A stretch of 64,000 nucleotides of DNA from Pseudomonas sihuiensis (GCF_900106015.1 NZ_LT629797.1:1736001-1800000); one strand, 5' to 3'; shown: positions 17,146 to 28,100, counted from the stretch's first letter. Numbers and translations: made by a program. The notes: generated from the sequence alone by a model not told the origin.

Positions 17146-19750
17146 TGCTAATCGCCAGGTTGATACGGACATCAATTCGGAACTGCTCAACGTCGGTTTC
17201 GGCGTCAAGCAGCTTTAAGAAGTAGCGTTCGCTTGAGGAGAACGGTCGGTTCAATAGCGTCAGAATGACTTTGCGTTGGCGCTGGTCGAGATTCTGAGAG
17301 TCGCTGTCCAAGGAAACCAGCTCCACGGCGGATACGGCCTCACCAGCATCATCGTATAGCCCTACGCGCAGCACTGCCGGCAGCACCCGCTCGGAGACCG
17401 CCTCCGTCTGCAACAGATTGAACACATAACGGTTGGTGGTGATGGTGAAGTTGTTACCCAACACCGTGACCTGCGCCTTACGCACTGTCGTGTCTTTGGC
17501 CTTCTGACCGCGTACCTGTTGCACCTTGAGCACTGGTACAGCCACTTCCTGCAACGCAGCACCACCATGAATAAAGCGTGCGCCACCGACAAAATGGAAC
17601 CGGTTCACCCCACGTGGTGACCAGAACATCATGTCGTCGCTGATGCCTGCGGTGTCCCTAATATAGCCAGCATGCACCTGCTCGCTACTGCCCAGGTTGC
17701 GACCAATCAGATAGCGCTTCTTCGAGACCACAGCCCCAGAGGGCTTGGTGACCAGCTTGCTCTTGTCTAGAGCTTCAAGCGCTGAGTCTTGGAACAGGAA
17801 GCCATGATCCGCTGTGACCAACACCCGATGACCGTTCAGGTTATTGATGATGCGACTGACGATGGACTCCAGCTCCTCAATGGCATCACGACAAGCAGCG
17901 AAGGTGCTGATTTCGGTGCTTGAGGTGTCACCAACCGCATCGATCCTGTTGTGATAAATGTAGATAACACGGTAAGGCTTGATCAGCTCTCGCCCATCAG
18001 TCTTGTTCATAGTCAGGAAGTCTTCGGCACGCATGGCCAGACCATTCACGCTGGCTAGAATCTTGTTGCGCGCCTCCAGACCATCACTGCTCAGTCCATC
18101 CACCTGTACCAGGCCCACATCGGTGTAGCTCAGTGCCTTGTGCGGCAGCAGGCTGGCCATACCGAGCTTCGTGTAGGACGGCAGCACGCCAAGTTGGCTA
18201 CTTAGCTCTGCGGCGAACCGATACTTACCATTGAGCGACTCACTCAGCTCCTGAGCTACCTCATAGCGCAGCGCATCACTGATCACCACGAACACCCGGC
18301 GATCCTCGCCACCTTTCAGATAGCGTTCCACCTGCTCCGCATAGAAGTTTTGCTGATTGGGTATCTCAGGCAATTGCCACTGTTGCAGCAGGCCACCATC
18401 GACAAAACTGCCCCACTTCTGCGCCAGTGGTTGCAGGAAGCCGTTCAGGTAGTCCTGCTCAACCCGTGAGGTCAACGGGGACAAGGCATCCGGGCTGCGC
18501 GCGTACACAGCATCAGCGGCTTCGTGATACATCCGATAGAGCTGATCGAAACGATAAAGCTCGCTGGTATAGGCGCTATAGCAGGCTTCAGCGGACGCAA
18601 AAGAAAAGCCACCGGCATAATGCAACTTCAGTTCGAACAGCTCGGATGCTGCAATCAGCGAACGGTAATAGGCGTACCACACCGACCGGTTGGCATCCTC
18701 GTTATCCGGCCAGCGAGGATTGGCCCAGTAACCATCCATGCGCCGGCTGGCCATATCCCGCAATGTCAGGCCAACCGCTTGGCTGGTGTTAGAGAGCACG
18801 GCATCGCGCAAACGCTCGGCAATCTGACGCTCAACATCAACAAAGGTACTGACGGCCATCAGCGCTTCCATTGGCACCTGAGCCAACAGTTCAGTCGGGC
18901 GCAAATCTGCCGCCACTCGTTTCGACAAGCGATCATAAGCACGCTGCCGCAAGGTGCTGTCGCGCCACTGCGACAGGAATACCGCGACATTGGCAGCGCG
19001 TGCGGGGTTGAGCTGAAGGGCCTTGAGGTTGGCCGGAGCATGGGTATGCAAGGCATGCCCGATGTCAGTAGCAAACAGACGCACCAAGAAATGACGCAGG
19101 GAAGGCTCACCATGCTGATAACCGAAAGCCTGCAACATCAACTGCCAGAACACCGGCTGCATGTCGAATTTACAGATCGACTCCCACAGGGGGTTGTTTT
19201 CCAGCTCCTCAGCCTCGGCCAAGGTGGCGAAAATGGCCGTGAGCACCGCAAACAATTCAGCCTGCTCAACCTTGGCCAGTACCGCGAGGATCTTCAGATC
19301 CAGCGACGCCTCATCGTCCTCTGGATTGAGCAGTCGCTGGAGCTTGGTAACTCGATCTTTACTGGCAAAGAACGCGCTACGCAGTTTCAGGTGCTCACGC
19401 AAAGTCTGCTGACGCAGCCCCAGTTCCTGCAAGAGCATGGACGTCCGGTCTGCGGCGAATGGCGCTGCATACAAACGAATATCCAGCAGCCAATCCTGCT
19501 CTGGCTCAGGGCGAGCATTGTCTTCGTAAATCAGAAAATGACCGACAGGGTTCAGCAGCTCGATCTGCTGCTTGATCGCGAGCGCCGGCATAACTGACCG
19601 ACGCACAATTTGCACATTTTCCAGTGACAGGGTATCCAGGGTCTCACTGAATTCGCCCTGCGGATCCTCCCACCACACCACACGGCTGGATGCGAACTGC
19701 TGTTGCAGACCATCGATGATCCTGGCGAGTTGTGCGGATAGCTCAGACAT
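17129..19750 (-). CDS. pglZ: PglZ, BREX alkaline-phosphatase-like protein
   Basis: The 873-residue protein is a full-length BREX type I PglZ. The N-terminal part (VVWWEDPQGEF) recurs in this family. The alkaline-phosphatase-like domain is seen as VFVVISDALRYEVA (about 486-499) and LVTADHGFLF (about 645-654), which supply metal-binding Asp and His residues. PglZ is essential for BREX methylation and exclusion and probably interacts with PglX. The ATG at 19750 replaces a TTG one codon upstream. It is translationally coupled to brxL by overlap and follows the AbiE pair after 96 bases. Confidence 0.95.
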   Translation of the reverse strand: MSELSAQLARIIDGLQQQFASSRVVWWEDPQGEFSETLDTLSLENVQIVRRSVMPALAIKQQIELLNPVGHFLIYEDNARPEPEQDWLLDIRLYAAPFAADRTSMLLQELGLRQQTLREHLKLRSAFFASKDRVTKLQRLLNPEDDEASLDLKILAVLAKVEQAELFAVLTAIFATLAEAEELENNPLWESICKFDMQPVFWQLMLQAFGYQHGEPSLRHFLVRLFATDIGHALHTHAPANLKALQLNPARAANVAVFLSQWRDSTLRQRAYDRLSKRVAADLRPTELLAQVPMEALMAVSTFVDVERQIAERLRDAVLSNTSQAVGLTLRDMASRRMDGYWANPRWPDNEDANRSVWYAYYRSLIAASELFELKLHYAGGFSFASAEACYSAYTSELYRFDQLYRMYHEAADAVYARSPDALSPLTSRVEQDYLNGFLQPLAQKWGSFVDGGLLQQWQLPEIPNQQNFYAEQVERYLKGGEDRRVFVVISDALRYEVAQELSESLNGKYRFAAELSSQLGVLPSYTKLGMASLLPHKALSYTDVGLVQVDGLSSDGLEARNKILASVNGLAMRAEDFLTMNKTDGRELIKPYRVIYIYHNRIDAVGDTSSTEISTFAACRDAIEELESIVSRIINNLNGHRVLVTADHGFLFQDSALEALDKSKLVTKPSGAVVSKKRYLIGRNLGSSEQVHAGYIRDTAGISDDMMFWSPRGVNRFHFVGGARFIHGGAALQEVAVPVLKVQQVRGQKAKDTTVRKAQVTVLGNNFTITTNRYVFNLLQTEAVSERVLPAVLRVGLYDDAGEAVSAVELVSLDSDSQNLDQRQRKVILTLLNRPFSSSERYFLKLLDAETDVEQFRIDVRINLAISNDFDF

Positions 19751-19846
19751 CAATCACCGACCCCAGCGGTATGGTTCAAACTGAAAAAAGGCACCTAAAG
19801 TGCCCCTCTCTGTAGAAGAAATAAACAACGCCGACATGTCGGCACG

Positions 19847-20809
19847 TCAAAGCCTACCAATCAGGTATTCAGCCTGCTGGCGAAAAACACCATAGGCCTC
19901 ATCGAAACTCGGACGCACCGAGCCGAACACCAGCGGAATCAGGTGCTTTTCATATTCCTGGCGTATCGCTGGATCTTGCTCAGCTTGCACTAGCGCTGCG
20001 TGTAGCGTGTCCTTTGCCGCAACGGCGAACGGCGGAAATTGCTGGCCAAACTCCTCAGTGTCGAATTGCACCAATGCCCGGAAACCTTCGGCGGCCTTTA
20101 CCGTGACCTGCGAATCAATACGGCAGATGCAGAACACATCGTAAACGTGCCTAACCAGCGTTTTATCCCACGACTGGTGCATCGCGCCTGCACGATGTTG
20201 GGCATAACGACGCAAAAAAGAAATCACCTTCTCTGCCAGCGTCTCCTCAATCGCCACACACTCAATCCGCCCTTGGAGTTGTGGGCGAGATGCCAGGCGG
20301 TCTACGAGGTAACCCAAGGGCTGAATGGTGGTAACAAACTGCGGGGCACGAACCGTCAGCTCAAGGCTTAAATAGGGCCTCAAGCTGGTGTCATGCGCAT
20401 AACGGGATGCATACAGCCAGCGGGTAGCAAAATAGCGATTCTGGTTACGGGCAATACGAGCATCTTTATCCTCGACAAAGCCTAAAGACTCGAGACGTTG
20501 AGTCACCTCAGCCTTCAACTGACTCAGGTGATTCTTGATGGCTGAAGCCCCGCCAATTTTCGGCTCATCAAGCACGACCTTGAGGTCGACATCCTCGGAC
20601 ATACGCTCGATCAACCCATAAGCCTTAGATAGACTCGTGCCGCCACAGAAAACCAAGCGGGTAGCTGGATGCTGTATATCCAAAACCACACGCAGGGCAT
20701 CGGTAACGTGAACATCCTTCTCCAGGATGCTGGCAGTCAAAAGGCCGACATCAAGCTCAGCCAGTACCGCCTCGATCAGTTCAGCCTGATCAGGCGTGAT
20801 GGCTTTCAT
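19847..20809 (-). CDS. AbiEii-type nucleotidyltransferase toxin
   Basis: The 320-residue protein has the nucleotidyltransferase signature FCGGTSLSKAYGLIERMSED followed by VDL (about 54-76), as in AbiEii/MenT toxins. Toxins of this family add nucleotides to tRNA acceptor ends or related targets and stop growth. The ATG at 20809 overlaps the upstream antitoxin gene by 20 bases. Residues upstream of it in a longer frame translate antitoxin sequence in another frame and were dropped. It sits inside the BREX operon between the unknown genes and pglZ, so it may act as a guard on BREX or as an added defence. Catalytic residues look intact. Confidence 0.85.
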   Translation of the reverse strand: MKAITPDQAELIEAVLAELDVGLLTASILEKDVHVTDALRVVLDIQHPATRLVFCGGTSLSKAYGLIERMSEDVDLKVVLDEPKIGGASAIKNHLSQLKAEVTQRLESLGFVEDKDARIARNQNRYFATRWLYASRYAHDTSLRPYLSLELTVRAPQFVTTIQPLGYLVDRLASRPQLQGRIECVAIEETLAEKVISFLRRYAQHRAGAMHQSWDKTLVRHVYDVFCICRIDSQVTVKAAEGFRALVQFDTEEFGQQFPPFAVAAKDTLHAALVQAEQDPAIRQEYEKHLIPLVFGSVRPSFDEAYGVFRQQAEYLIGRL

Positions 20810-21197
20810 AGGCCACCGTCTGCTTACCGAAGCCCAGCTTGCGAGTGATTCGGCGACGCCCCGTGTCCAGCACAATGCCAGCGGCCAATTGCTGAGATGC
20901 GCCTGAGTTGTACTCACGCACTGCACGAGATGCCCCGACCTTGACGCCGAGCTTTTGCAAGACCAGAGGTGCCAGCACTTCCAGAGGTTGAACAGGGATA
21001 GGCTTGCCGGTCAGCGCACTGGGCTTAGCCTTGGCGAACACACCAAGGCCCAGCTTCACCAGCACGCCTTCAGCAATGAGCTGCCTAATGGCGCGAGAGA
21101 GCTGAGCCGGGCTACCAAACCGGGCAAACTCGGATCGCAAGAACACATCGTCCTTGCGCAAGGCGATGGCACGTTTCAACCGCTCTTCAACTTGCAT
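20790..21197 (-). CDS. AbiEi-like (DUF6088-type) antitoxin
   Basis: The 135-residue protein has an N-terminal winged-helix pattern (VFLRSEFARFGSPAQLSRAI, then LIAEGVLVKLGLGVF), as in AbiEi antitoxins that repress their own promoter. A C-terminal part carries GRRRITRKLGFGKQTVAYES. AGGAGGGTGT before the ATG at 21197 is a strong ribosome site. It overlaps the toxin gene and so forms a typical antitoxin-first pair. The 171-base gap upstream (21198-21368) may contain its own promoter, which would let the pair be regulated apart from BREX. Confidence 0.8.
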   Translation of the reverse strand: MQVEERLKRAIALRKDDVFLRSEFARFGSPAQLSRAIRQLIAEGVLVKLGLGVFAKAKPSALTGKPIPVQPLEVLAPLVLQKLGVKVGASRAVREYNSGASQQLAAGIVLDTGRRRITRKLGFGKQTVAYESHHA

Positions 21198-21368
21198 ACA
21201 CCCTCCTCACCTCAGAAAAAATAGCAGGAAACCTATTGATTTTTATAGCTTTTATAGATCAAGCCATGCTCACCACTTCTGACAGTATACACTAGGCATC
21301 GGGCCGCGCTCCGCCCAAAGTAAAGGGATTCTGGAGTCAAAGAGCGCGGTCAAGACGACAAAGCAGGC

Positions 21369-22613
21369 TCAACGGAAAATGTCATATCGCGTCGAAGACA
21401 GCCTCTGAATAGAAACCTCATTACCCTGCTCAGCGGCCCGAGACAGCCAATAATAAGAATCCTCAAGGTTGCTTCCTGCCAGCTCAGCGCCTAAGTTGCC
21501 CTGCGCAATAGCATGGCCTCGCTCGGCAGCCATACGTAGCCACTCAAGAGCTTCAGTTTTATCTTTCGCATACATGGACATATTGAACTGCGCGTCCCTG
21601 TCACCTTCGTTAGCCATTCTCTCGCACCAAGACCGGTGATCAGAAAAATACGAATTCAATAGCATGAAGACTTTTTCCACAGATTCAGCGTCTACATTAC
21701 GAAAGGAAATACACTCCTCCCCCATCCTGAAAATCGAAGCGCCTTTAATTTCAAACCCATCAAAACCCAATCTGTATCCATAGGAAGAGGCTTTACCTGA
21801 GACAGGCTTGAAGTCAAAATTCTGATCAGTTACCAGCAAGCCTTCTTTTCCTGTAAAACCTCGTGAGTCATCAATAAGAAGCAATGCTTTTTGCTTACCC
21901 AGGGCCGCTGCAAAATGACGAGCACGAATAGCAGCCCTCAGTCTTTCTGGAGAAATATTTGGAACTACATGAATACGCTCAGCCAAACTCCCGGTGGAGT
22001 TCAAACACTGAACGTATTGCTCCAACATTGGCTCACCAGAAGAAAGATCACCAAGCACGATCTCAACACTTCCACCATCTGCTTTCTCAACAGGTGTAGC
22101 AGATGCCAGCTTCGCTATTTCATCTTGCAACTCAGTCGCTGGCGTTTTCCTCTTCAAGACGAAATGACGGACAGCAAAATATAGAATCAACCCAAGACCC
22201 AGACCAACCAGGCAAAACGAAACCACCAATACGGCAACAAAGACATTGAAACAGATTGCATATCTAGTTAACCATCGCCCCCAAAATGAAACGTGCTTTT
22301 GAGCAGTTGCTCGCCAAACAGAAACAATTGCGATGACCTGATAAAGCAGGACAACTACGGCTGCGGTGGCTGGCGCAGACAACGCCCCCATAATAGACAT
22401 AAGCCCTAGCAGTCCATTATCTGAACCTGCGGACTCCATGGAGCCGACCTTGTATGCAATGTACAAATAGGCCAAACCTACAACCAGAAACGACCCCAAA
22501 AACGCAAATAACCAATATGTAGCGGCTACACCATAATCACCACGAACCAACTTGCTATTCCAAAGCCGGCTCCTGAAATACAAAAACAATGCAACAATAA
22601 CAGCACCGACCAT
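21369..22613 (-). CDS. Membrane protein with PH-like domain and Sel1 repeats, BREX-embedded
   Basis: The 414-residue protein has about four N-terminal transmembrane helices (roughly 1-150). A cytosolic domain follows (about 215-325) with HVVPNISPERLRAAI, ALLLIDDSRGFTGKEGLLVT and a tail matching the repeated domain of the neighbouring 804-residue protein. It ends in Sel1-type repeats (TEALEWLRMAAERGHAIAQG, then DSYYWLSRAAEQGN). The ATG at 22613, preceded by GGGGGTGG, is preferred over a TTG upstream. I know of no BREX component like this. It may anchor a complex at the membrane. Base composition is AT-richer than pglZ. Confidence 0.7.
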   Translation of the reverse strand: MVGAVIVALFLYFRSRLWNSKLVRGDYGVAATYWLFAFLGSFLVVGLAYLYIAYKVGSMESAGSDNGLLGLMSIMGALSAPATAAVVVLLYQVIAIVSVWRATAQKHVSFWGRWLTRYAICFNVFVAVLVVSFCLVGLGLGLILYFAVRHFVLKRKTPATELQDEIAKLASATPVEKADGGSVEIVLGDLSSGEPMLEQYVQCLNSTGSLAERIHVVPNISPERLRAAIRARHFAAALGKQKALLLIDDSRGFTGKEGLLVTDQNFDFKPVSGKASSYGYRLGFDGFEIKGASIFRMGEECISFRNVDAESVEKVFMLLNSYFSDHRSWCERMANEGDRDAQFNMSMYAKDKTEALEWLRMAAERGHAIAQGNLGAELAGSNLEDSYYWLSRAAEQGNEVSIQRLSSTRYDIFR

Positions 22614-22679
22614 AACCACCCCCAAACCACAAAATCAAAAATCAAAAATCAGTTAGAGCCCAATGTATCGACCTGCCTA

Positions 22680-25094
22680 TCAACGCAGTAGATCACCCCA
22701 TTTGCGTTGTACTTCTCGCTCATCCGCAATAGCTTCCTTGGTCAACTCAACGACCCAACGCTCAGCAGCGGCATTAGCGTCCCTCAGCAGAGACATAATA
22801 TCGTCAAGCGCAAAATCCCCCGGAACAGATTTGTGCTTATGCTCATCAATAATCTTTCTCACCATCTGATTCAGCTGATCCTTGCTGAGCATTTTTGCCA
22901 TGCCATACGCAAAAATGGTAAACGACTCACCGTCCTGTTCAAGCAGGTCGTAACCACAAAACTCCTTGTACTTATCCAGAGTCATAAGCAGAGGCGTCAT
23001 GTAAGCCTCAAAAATATTATCCTGCCTACGAATCGATTCCGGAATTTTATGGAAGGAGAATCCATACATGAACGCGAGCATAAACCCAACTTGACTTTCT
23101 ACTTTCTCCCGTGAAAAAGATTGAATATTTTTCGCCTTCAAAATCAACACAGAAAGGTGACTAACCGCCAGATCGAACAGAAATTTAGATTCGGGGTCAT
23201 CTACGGCCTCACGCCTCAAGCTCTGAACCACGCGTTCAAGAATGGCGACTACAGAATCACCAGAACCACCAGAATCACCAGAAGGCTGATCATCGCTCAG
23301 CAAGTCCATGAGTTGGCTTTCGTAATCATCTGACTTTTCTAGCGATTGCCCTAAGAACTGCTGACTTGCAGAAGGAGCAGGCAGCAAATCGCTCTGAACA
23401 AGCTTATCTAAAAGCTTGTTTCGGTTATCCAGCATAAACTGAACAAAAATTTCTTCCCTCAAGGTAAGCCTGACTACTGCCGGCAAAAATGCATAAAGAA
23501 AGCCAGCAAGCTTTTCGACATTGGCGTCATCACGCAATGCTGCCAAAGACGCTTCACCGGTTTTTTCCTTGAGCAAGGGAATAATTTTTGACTTATTTTG
23601 CTCAATCGCAGTCGCGACATAACCCAGTAGTTTGTCTTTGGCCTTCGAATCTTTGGGGGGCACGTGTTCAGAAGTTTTGGCTGACGCAACAAATCCTTCA
23701 CCTGGGTGGTTGGCGATGACTTCAGCCTCTACCACTGAGACTATTGCCTGTGTTTCACTCTGTACAGTGGAGGAACCAATATCCTGCACTGAGACAACAG
23801 AAATTTCTTGGGTGGATTGCTCCTCAATCAACAGCTTCGCGAGCAGTTTTTCGCGGTTATTCATCATAAATTGATTGAATGCATCCACGCTCACTGCGAG
23901 CTTCACAACTGAAGGCAAACGCTCATATAAATATTCTGACAAACGCTGAATACTGGCATCATCCTGCAACGCAGCTAACGAAGTGTTGCCTGCCTTTTGT
24001 TTTAGCAACGGGATTATCTTTGATTTATTATCAGCAATTAGCGTGGAGACATAACTGGCCAATTTATTATTTGATTGACTACCCCCTTCCGCTTCAACAG
24101 CATTGATGACAGTATTAGTAGCGACTGCTACCTGCCCCGTCTCAAGCACGCTTTCAGGCCGATTAGCCTGCGGCAACACCTCTTCCAGGTCGAAACTTAG
24201 TTCCAGAGACGCCTCGCGCTGGGCTGTAGACGCTTGGCCTAGTGATTTTTTTTCACCTGAGTGGCTCTGACCAGCTAAAAACTCTTCAATCTTGTCAAAT
24301 AGCTGGCCAATGTCTTTTTCTGTAGCCTGCACAAGCTTTCCTGAAGCAGCACCATTGATATAAATCGTCCGTTTTTCAATATCAATTGACTCCACTACTT
24401 CCCATTCATAGGCGCGCAGGGATTCGGTGAAGATTTTTATATAAATGCTCTTATCCGTAATCAAGATACCGTCTTTGGCGCTACCAAAGGCTGTATCGTC
24501 GACCAGGATTATCACATCCTCCGGGGATAGCCCATTACCGTATGCATTAATGGCGGACTGTAGCTTTTTCGCTGGAATATGGGGACGGACGTAGACCTTG
24601 TCGGAAACAACCTTGCGGCCCACGTCATAGAGGAACTCGCCCATACCCGCATTGGCTTTGCCGCTTGTAGGTGCAGCTGCACGAGGTTCGCGGATCTGCG
24701 CGGCCGACGCACCACGACGTGAAATCCATTGGTTCATCAGTTCAAAAAAATCAGCCAAATCATGCTTGTCAGGCTGAACCAGCTTGTAAGCTTCGCGCTC
24801 ATTAATAAAGAGCCGCCGCCCCTCGCAGCTGATGGAGTCGATTGCATCGTAATCATAGGCACGTGCACTGGAGAACACTTCGCGTATGACCAATCGATTC
24901 TCACAAATCAAGATCCCGTCTTTGCCACTGCCGAAGGCTGTGTCGTCGATCAAAACGACCACCTCCTTCGGCTCAACGCGCACACTGTAAGCGCCTACAG
25001 CATTACTTAACTGTTTGGCGGGGATATGCGGGCGAATATAAATTCGTTCACAGCCGGCAAATTTCTTGTCTTTGAAAAAATCGATTAGTTCCAT
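22680..25094 (-). CDS. Two-fold repeated PH-like domain protein, BREX-embedded
   Basis: The 804-residue protein contains two copies of a domain of about 110 residues (about 15-125 and 160-275): RIYIRPHIPAKQL...LIDDTAFGSGKDGILI and KVYVRPHIPAKKL...LVDDTAFGSAKDGILI. These resemble bacterial PH-like folds. It then has two copies of an all-alpha unit (about 335-420 and 490-580), each with NKSKIIPLLK, SLAAL, and FM..NR.KLL.KL. The C-terminal 200 residues are helical and unknown. GGAAG before the ATG at 25094 sets the start. It lies between pglX and the related 414-residue membrane protein, in the same operon. Function unknown; no nuclease motif is seen. Confidence 0.7.
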   Translation of the reverse strand: MELIDFFKDKKFAGCERIYIRPHIPAKQLSNAVGAYSVRVEPKEVVVLIDDTAFGSGKDGILICENRLVIREVFSSARAYDYDAIDSISCEGRRLFINEREAYKLVQPDKHDLADFFELMNQWISRRGASAAQIREPRAAAPTSGKANAGMGEFLYDVGRKVVSDKVYVRPHIPAKKLQSAINAYGNGLSPEDVIILVDDTAFGSAKDGILITDKSIYIKIFTESLRAYEWEVVESIDIEKRTIYINGAASGKLVQATEKDIGQLFDKIEEFLAGQSHSGEKKSLGQASTAQREASLELSFDLEEVLPQANRPESVLETGQVAVATNTVINAVEAEGGSQSNNKLASYVSTLIADNKSKIIPLLKQKAGNTSLAALQDDASIQRLSEYLYERLPSVVKLAVSVDAFNQFMMNNREKLLAKLLIEEQSTQEISVVSVQDIGSSTVQSETQAIVSVVEAEVIANHPGEGFVASAKTSEHVPPKDSKAKDKLLGYVATAIEQNKSKIIPLLKEKTGEASLAALRDDANVEKLAGFLYAFLPAVVRLTLREEIFVQFMLDNRNKLLDKLVQSDLLPAPSASQQFLGQSLEKSDDYESQLMDLLSDDQPSGDSGGSGDSVVAILERVVQSLRREAVDDPESKFLFDLAVSHLSVLILKAKNIQSFSREKVESQVGFMLAFMYGFSFHKIPESIRRQDNIFEAYMTPLLMTLDKYKEFCGYDLLEQDGESFTIFAYGMAKMLSKDQLNQMVRKIIDEHKHKSVPGDFALDDIMSLLRDANAAAERWVVELTKEAIADEREVQRKWGDLLR

Positions 25095-25132
25095 GTCGTA
25101 CTTCCAATGCAAAACTGCGTAGTATTGGTTGG

Positions 25133-28100
25133 TTATTCTTCTTTGCCACCAGTAATCGTCTTAACCTCGGCCAACAGATTACCGAATTTTCCGTAATTGA
25201 CCTTAACGCCGTCATCCAGGTCGAGGGTGATGCGTTGGTCGGCGTAGGGGCGTAGGTTTTCGTCAAAGCGGCGGAGTTCTTCGAGTTGTTTGGTGAGTTT
25301 GTCTTTGCGCTTTTGCAGGGCTTTTTGTTGGGCACTGCTGGTAGCGCTGTCGATGTCGTCGGTGAGCTTGTCGATACGAGCCTGCATGCGGCTTTGCAGC
25401 GGCACGACGTATTCCATGCGCATACGCGAGAGCGTGCCCTCGTTATAGCGGTGCAAGTAAACCAGGCACTCAAAGGCCTTTTGCTTACCGCTGGAGAACA
25501 GCCAGTAAATCGGACGCTTCTTGTAGGTTTGCAGGTGGTCACTGAAGAAACTCGTGGACAGATAGCGGCGGATCGCATCGTCGGAGGTCTCGCCAGCTTT
25601 ACGGCCTAGGCTATCGGCCAGCCACTCCATATTCTCTACAAGTGTCTCAGCACCCCAGACCACCTTGACGAATTCGCGTACTCGTTCGGCAGCATCATCT
25701 TCGAACCAGGGCTCGTCAGTTATTGGGATTATTCCATCAGCATCTGCGGGGAATTTACGATAGCGTGAAGGATTGAAGCCATGCCCACCGCAATGCGCAT
25801 AGATAACGCCCTGCTCGTCAAGACTATAGCGGCCCATCATACATCCGACCACATAAGAAATTAGCCGGTAAACGTCCCTTTCACGATCAGGGCGATATAG
25901 CGTAACTCTAGCATCCGGCACATCAATATAGCCCAAATCCTCGATACCACTAGCCTTGCAAAATACAATGTTATTTTGTTCCTCTAGAGCCTTAAGCGAA
26001 TAGAAATCTCTATCGACCTCATCTGAAAACTTTAGCCAAGAGTCACTTATCAGCCCCACCGATCCGCAATGCAATATAGATAACGAGCAAAAATCCATAC
26101 CCTCCTCATATAGCGCCCAGTCCTTTTTGGCTAGATTGATAGCCGATTGCGCAATAGTAGATGCCTCTAACATACATGCAGAGGGATATGCAGGCATTTT
26201 TTTATAGTCGCCAGCCTGAAAGTGAATGGTTGGATTAAGAATCTTCGAAAAATCCAATGCGAAATTTGTATTCATCAATGCTATCGAGGCGTACAGTTCA
26301 TCCTCAGACTTAAAGAATGCAGACGGCCCAGCAGCATCGAATACGCACCCAGCAGGCAACAACCTACACGACAATGCTCCAGAAGTGACATCAGACCATG
26401 TCAAGCCTACACTAAAATAATTTTCCTCACCTCTAATACAAGAATTTGACTCACTTTTAATTTTTTCGCCATCACACTCCCAATCAACGACATCAATTAT
26501 ATTTCCGTACCACTTCCTGAACTTTCCACCCTTATTATACGGAAACCATTTCCCACCCAACTTACCAAAGTCAACCTCGTGCCAATACCTTACATATTTA
26601 GAATTATTACCCGTTTGCACACCATTGGAAGGCTTAGAGATATCACCCAATTTCACGCCGCTTTCAAAAATACCTTTAACACTCCCGCTTAGCCAATAAG
26701 CAACTGGAGAACCCGGCAACTTCAAAAAATCATCACTACGGGCATGAACATTCCTCTCATTTTCACTTGGAAACCTCGGAGGCACACCATCCTCCCCGAG
26801 CTCAAAATACCTAAAACAATCAAAATCCCCATTAACGCTAGAGACCTTGGAATTCATAAATATCTGGACTGAAACACCAAAATTTATGCCCATAGCTGTA
26901 GGCCCACGCCCTTCATATGGAAGGTGCATCAAGCTTAACAAACTGTGCTTATCAATTATCGAACAGCGCATTCTTTCATATGCAGATAAAAACATCCATG
27001 TCTGCATAGTAACCATGCTATTTAGGCCAGAAACCTTGCACCAAAGAAATGCCCGCTCAATGAAAACCGAAAACAAATCAGACTTGCTCTGGGGAAATTC
27101 TCTTTTAGCAAATTCTTTCAGTTCATTATTCATACCCTTCCCCCCCATGTAGGGAGGATTCGCAATAACTGCATCGTAGCTCAACGCCAAGATACTAGCG
27201 GGCCAAGCAAACTGTTCAATTACCTGATTGGCATAGCTGCGTGATAAGTCGTCTCCCTTGCACCGAACGATATCAAGCAGATGAATAATTCTGCCTAGTT
27301 TTATCCTGAGAACCTCTGGAACATCCAGCAGCGAACCAAAGGTTTTTCCATGCTCAAACAACTTAATCAACTGCCGCAGGTCGAGCACAGTCAGACCCGA
27401 ACTATGCTGAGTTTCCAACTGCCCACCACCAAATAGCTGCCCCGAGTGGAATGCATCACCACCCTCGATCTGGATAGCGGCATTGAGAATGACCCGAGCC
27501 ATTTCCTCATCCGGCAAACCAGCGCTTTGCTGAATGGCCATCACATTGAGATGTGGCGGGTTTCCTTCCTCATCGAATAGCCGGCGATCATCCTCGCGCG
27601 CCTTCATCAACAAGGCGAAACCAGCCAGCTGAGCCGCACGGTCGTCGATATCCAGACCATAAAGGTTCTTTTGCAGGATCAGCCGAGGGATCTCGCGCAG
27701 GCGATAGCCCCGCTCCTCATAGATGGCACGGAGCAGGTTGTAGGCCTCTACCAGGATATGCCCAGAGCCGCACGCAGGATCGAGCACGGTCAGCGATTCC
27801 GGATTGAGCGTGCCGCCATCCTCATCCATCCGTACCATGATCAAGGCATCGAGCTGGGCTTGTACTTCCGGCGTTTGCTCGGCGGGCTCGATGTAGTACG
27901 GCATTTTTTCTTTGAGGCTGGAGCCAGGGTTGGCCATCAGCCAGAGGCGCCCCAGGCTGTTCTGCACCAAGTACTGAACGATCCAGTTGGGGGTAAACAG
28001 CTGGGTGGCAGCGGGAATGTCCTCGCTCTTGACCACCTTACCGATCACTTCGTCCTTTTTGTCGCTGATATAGAACTGGTAGAGCCAGCCGATGACCTCG

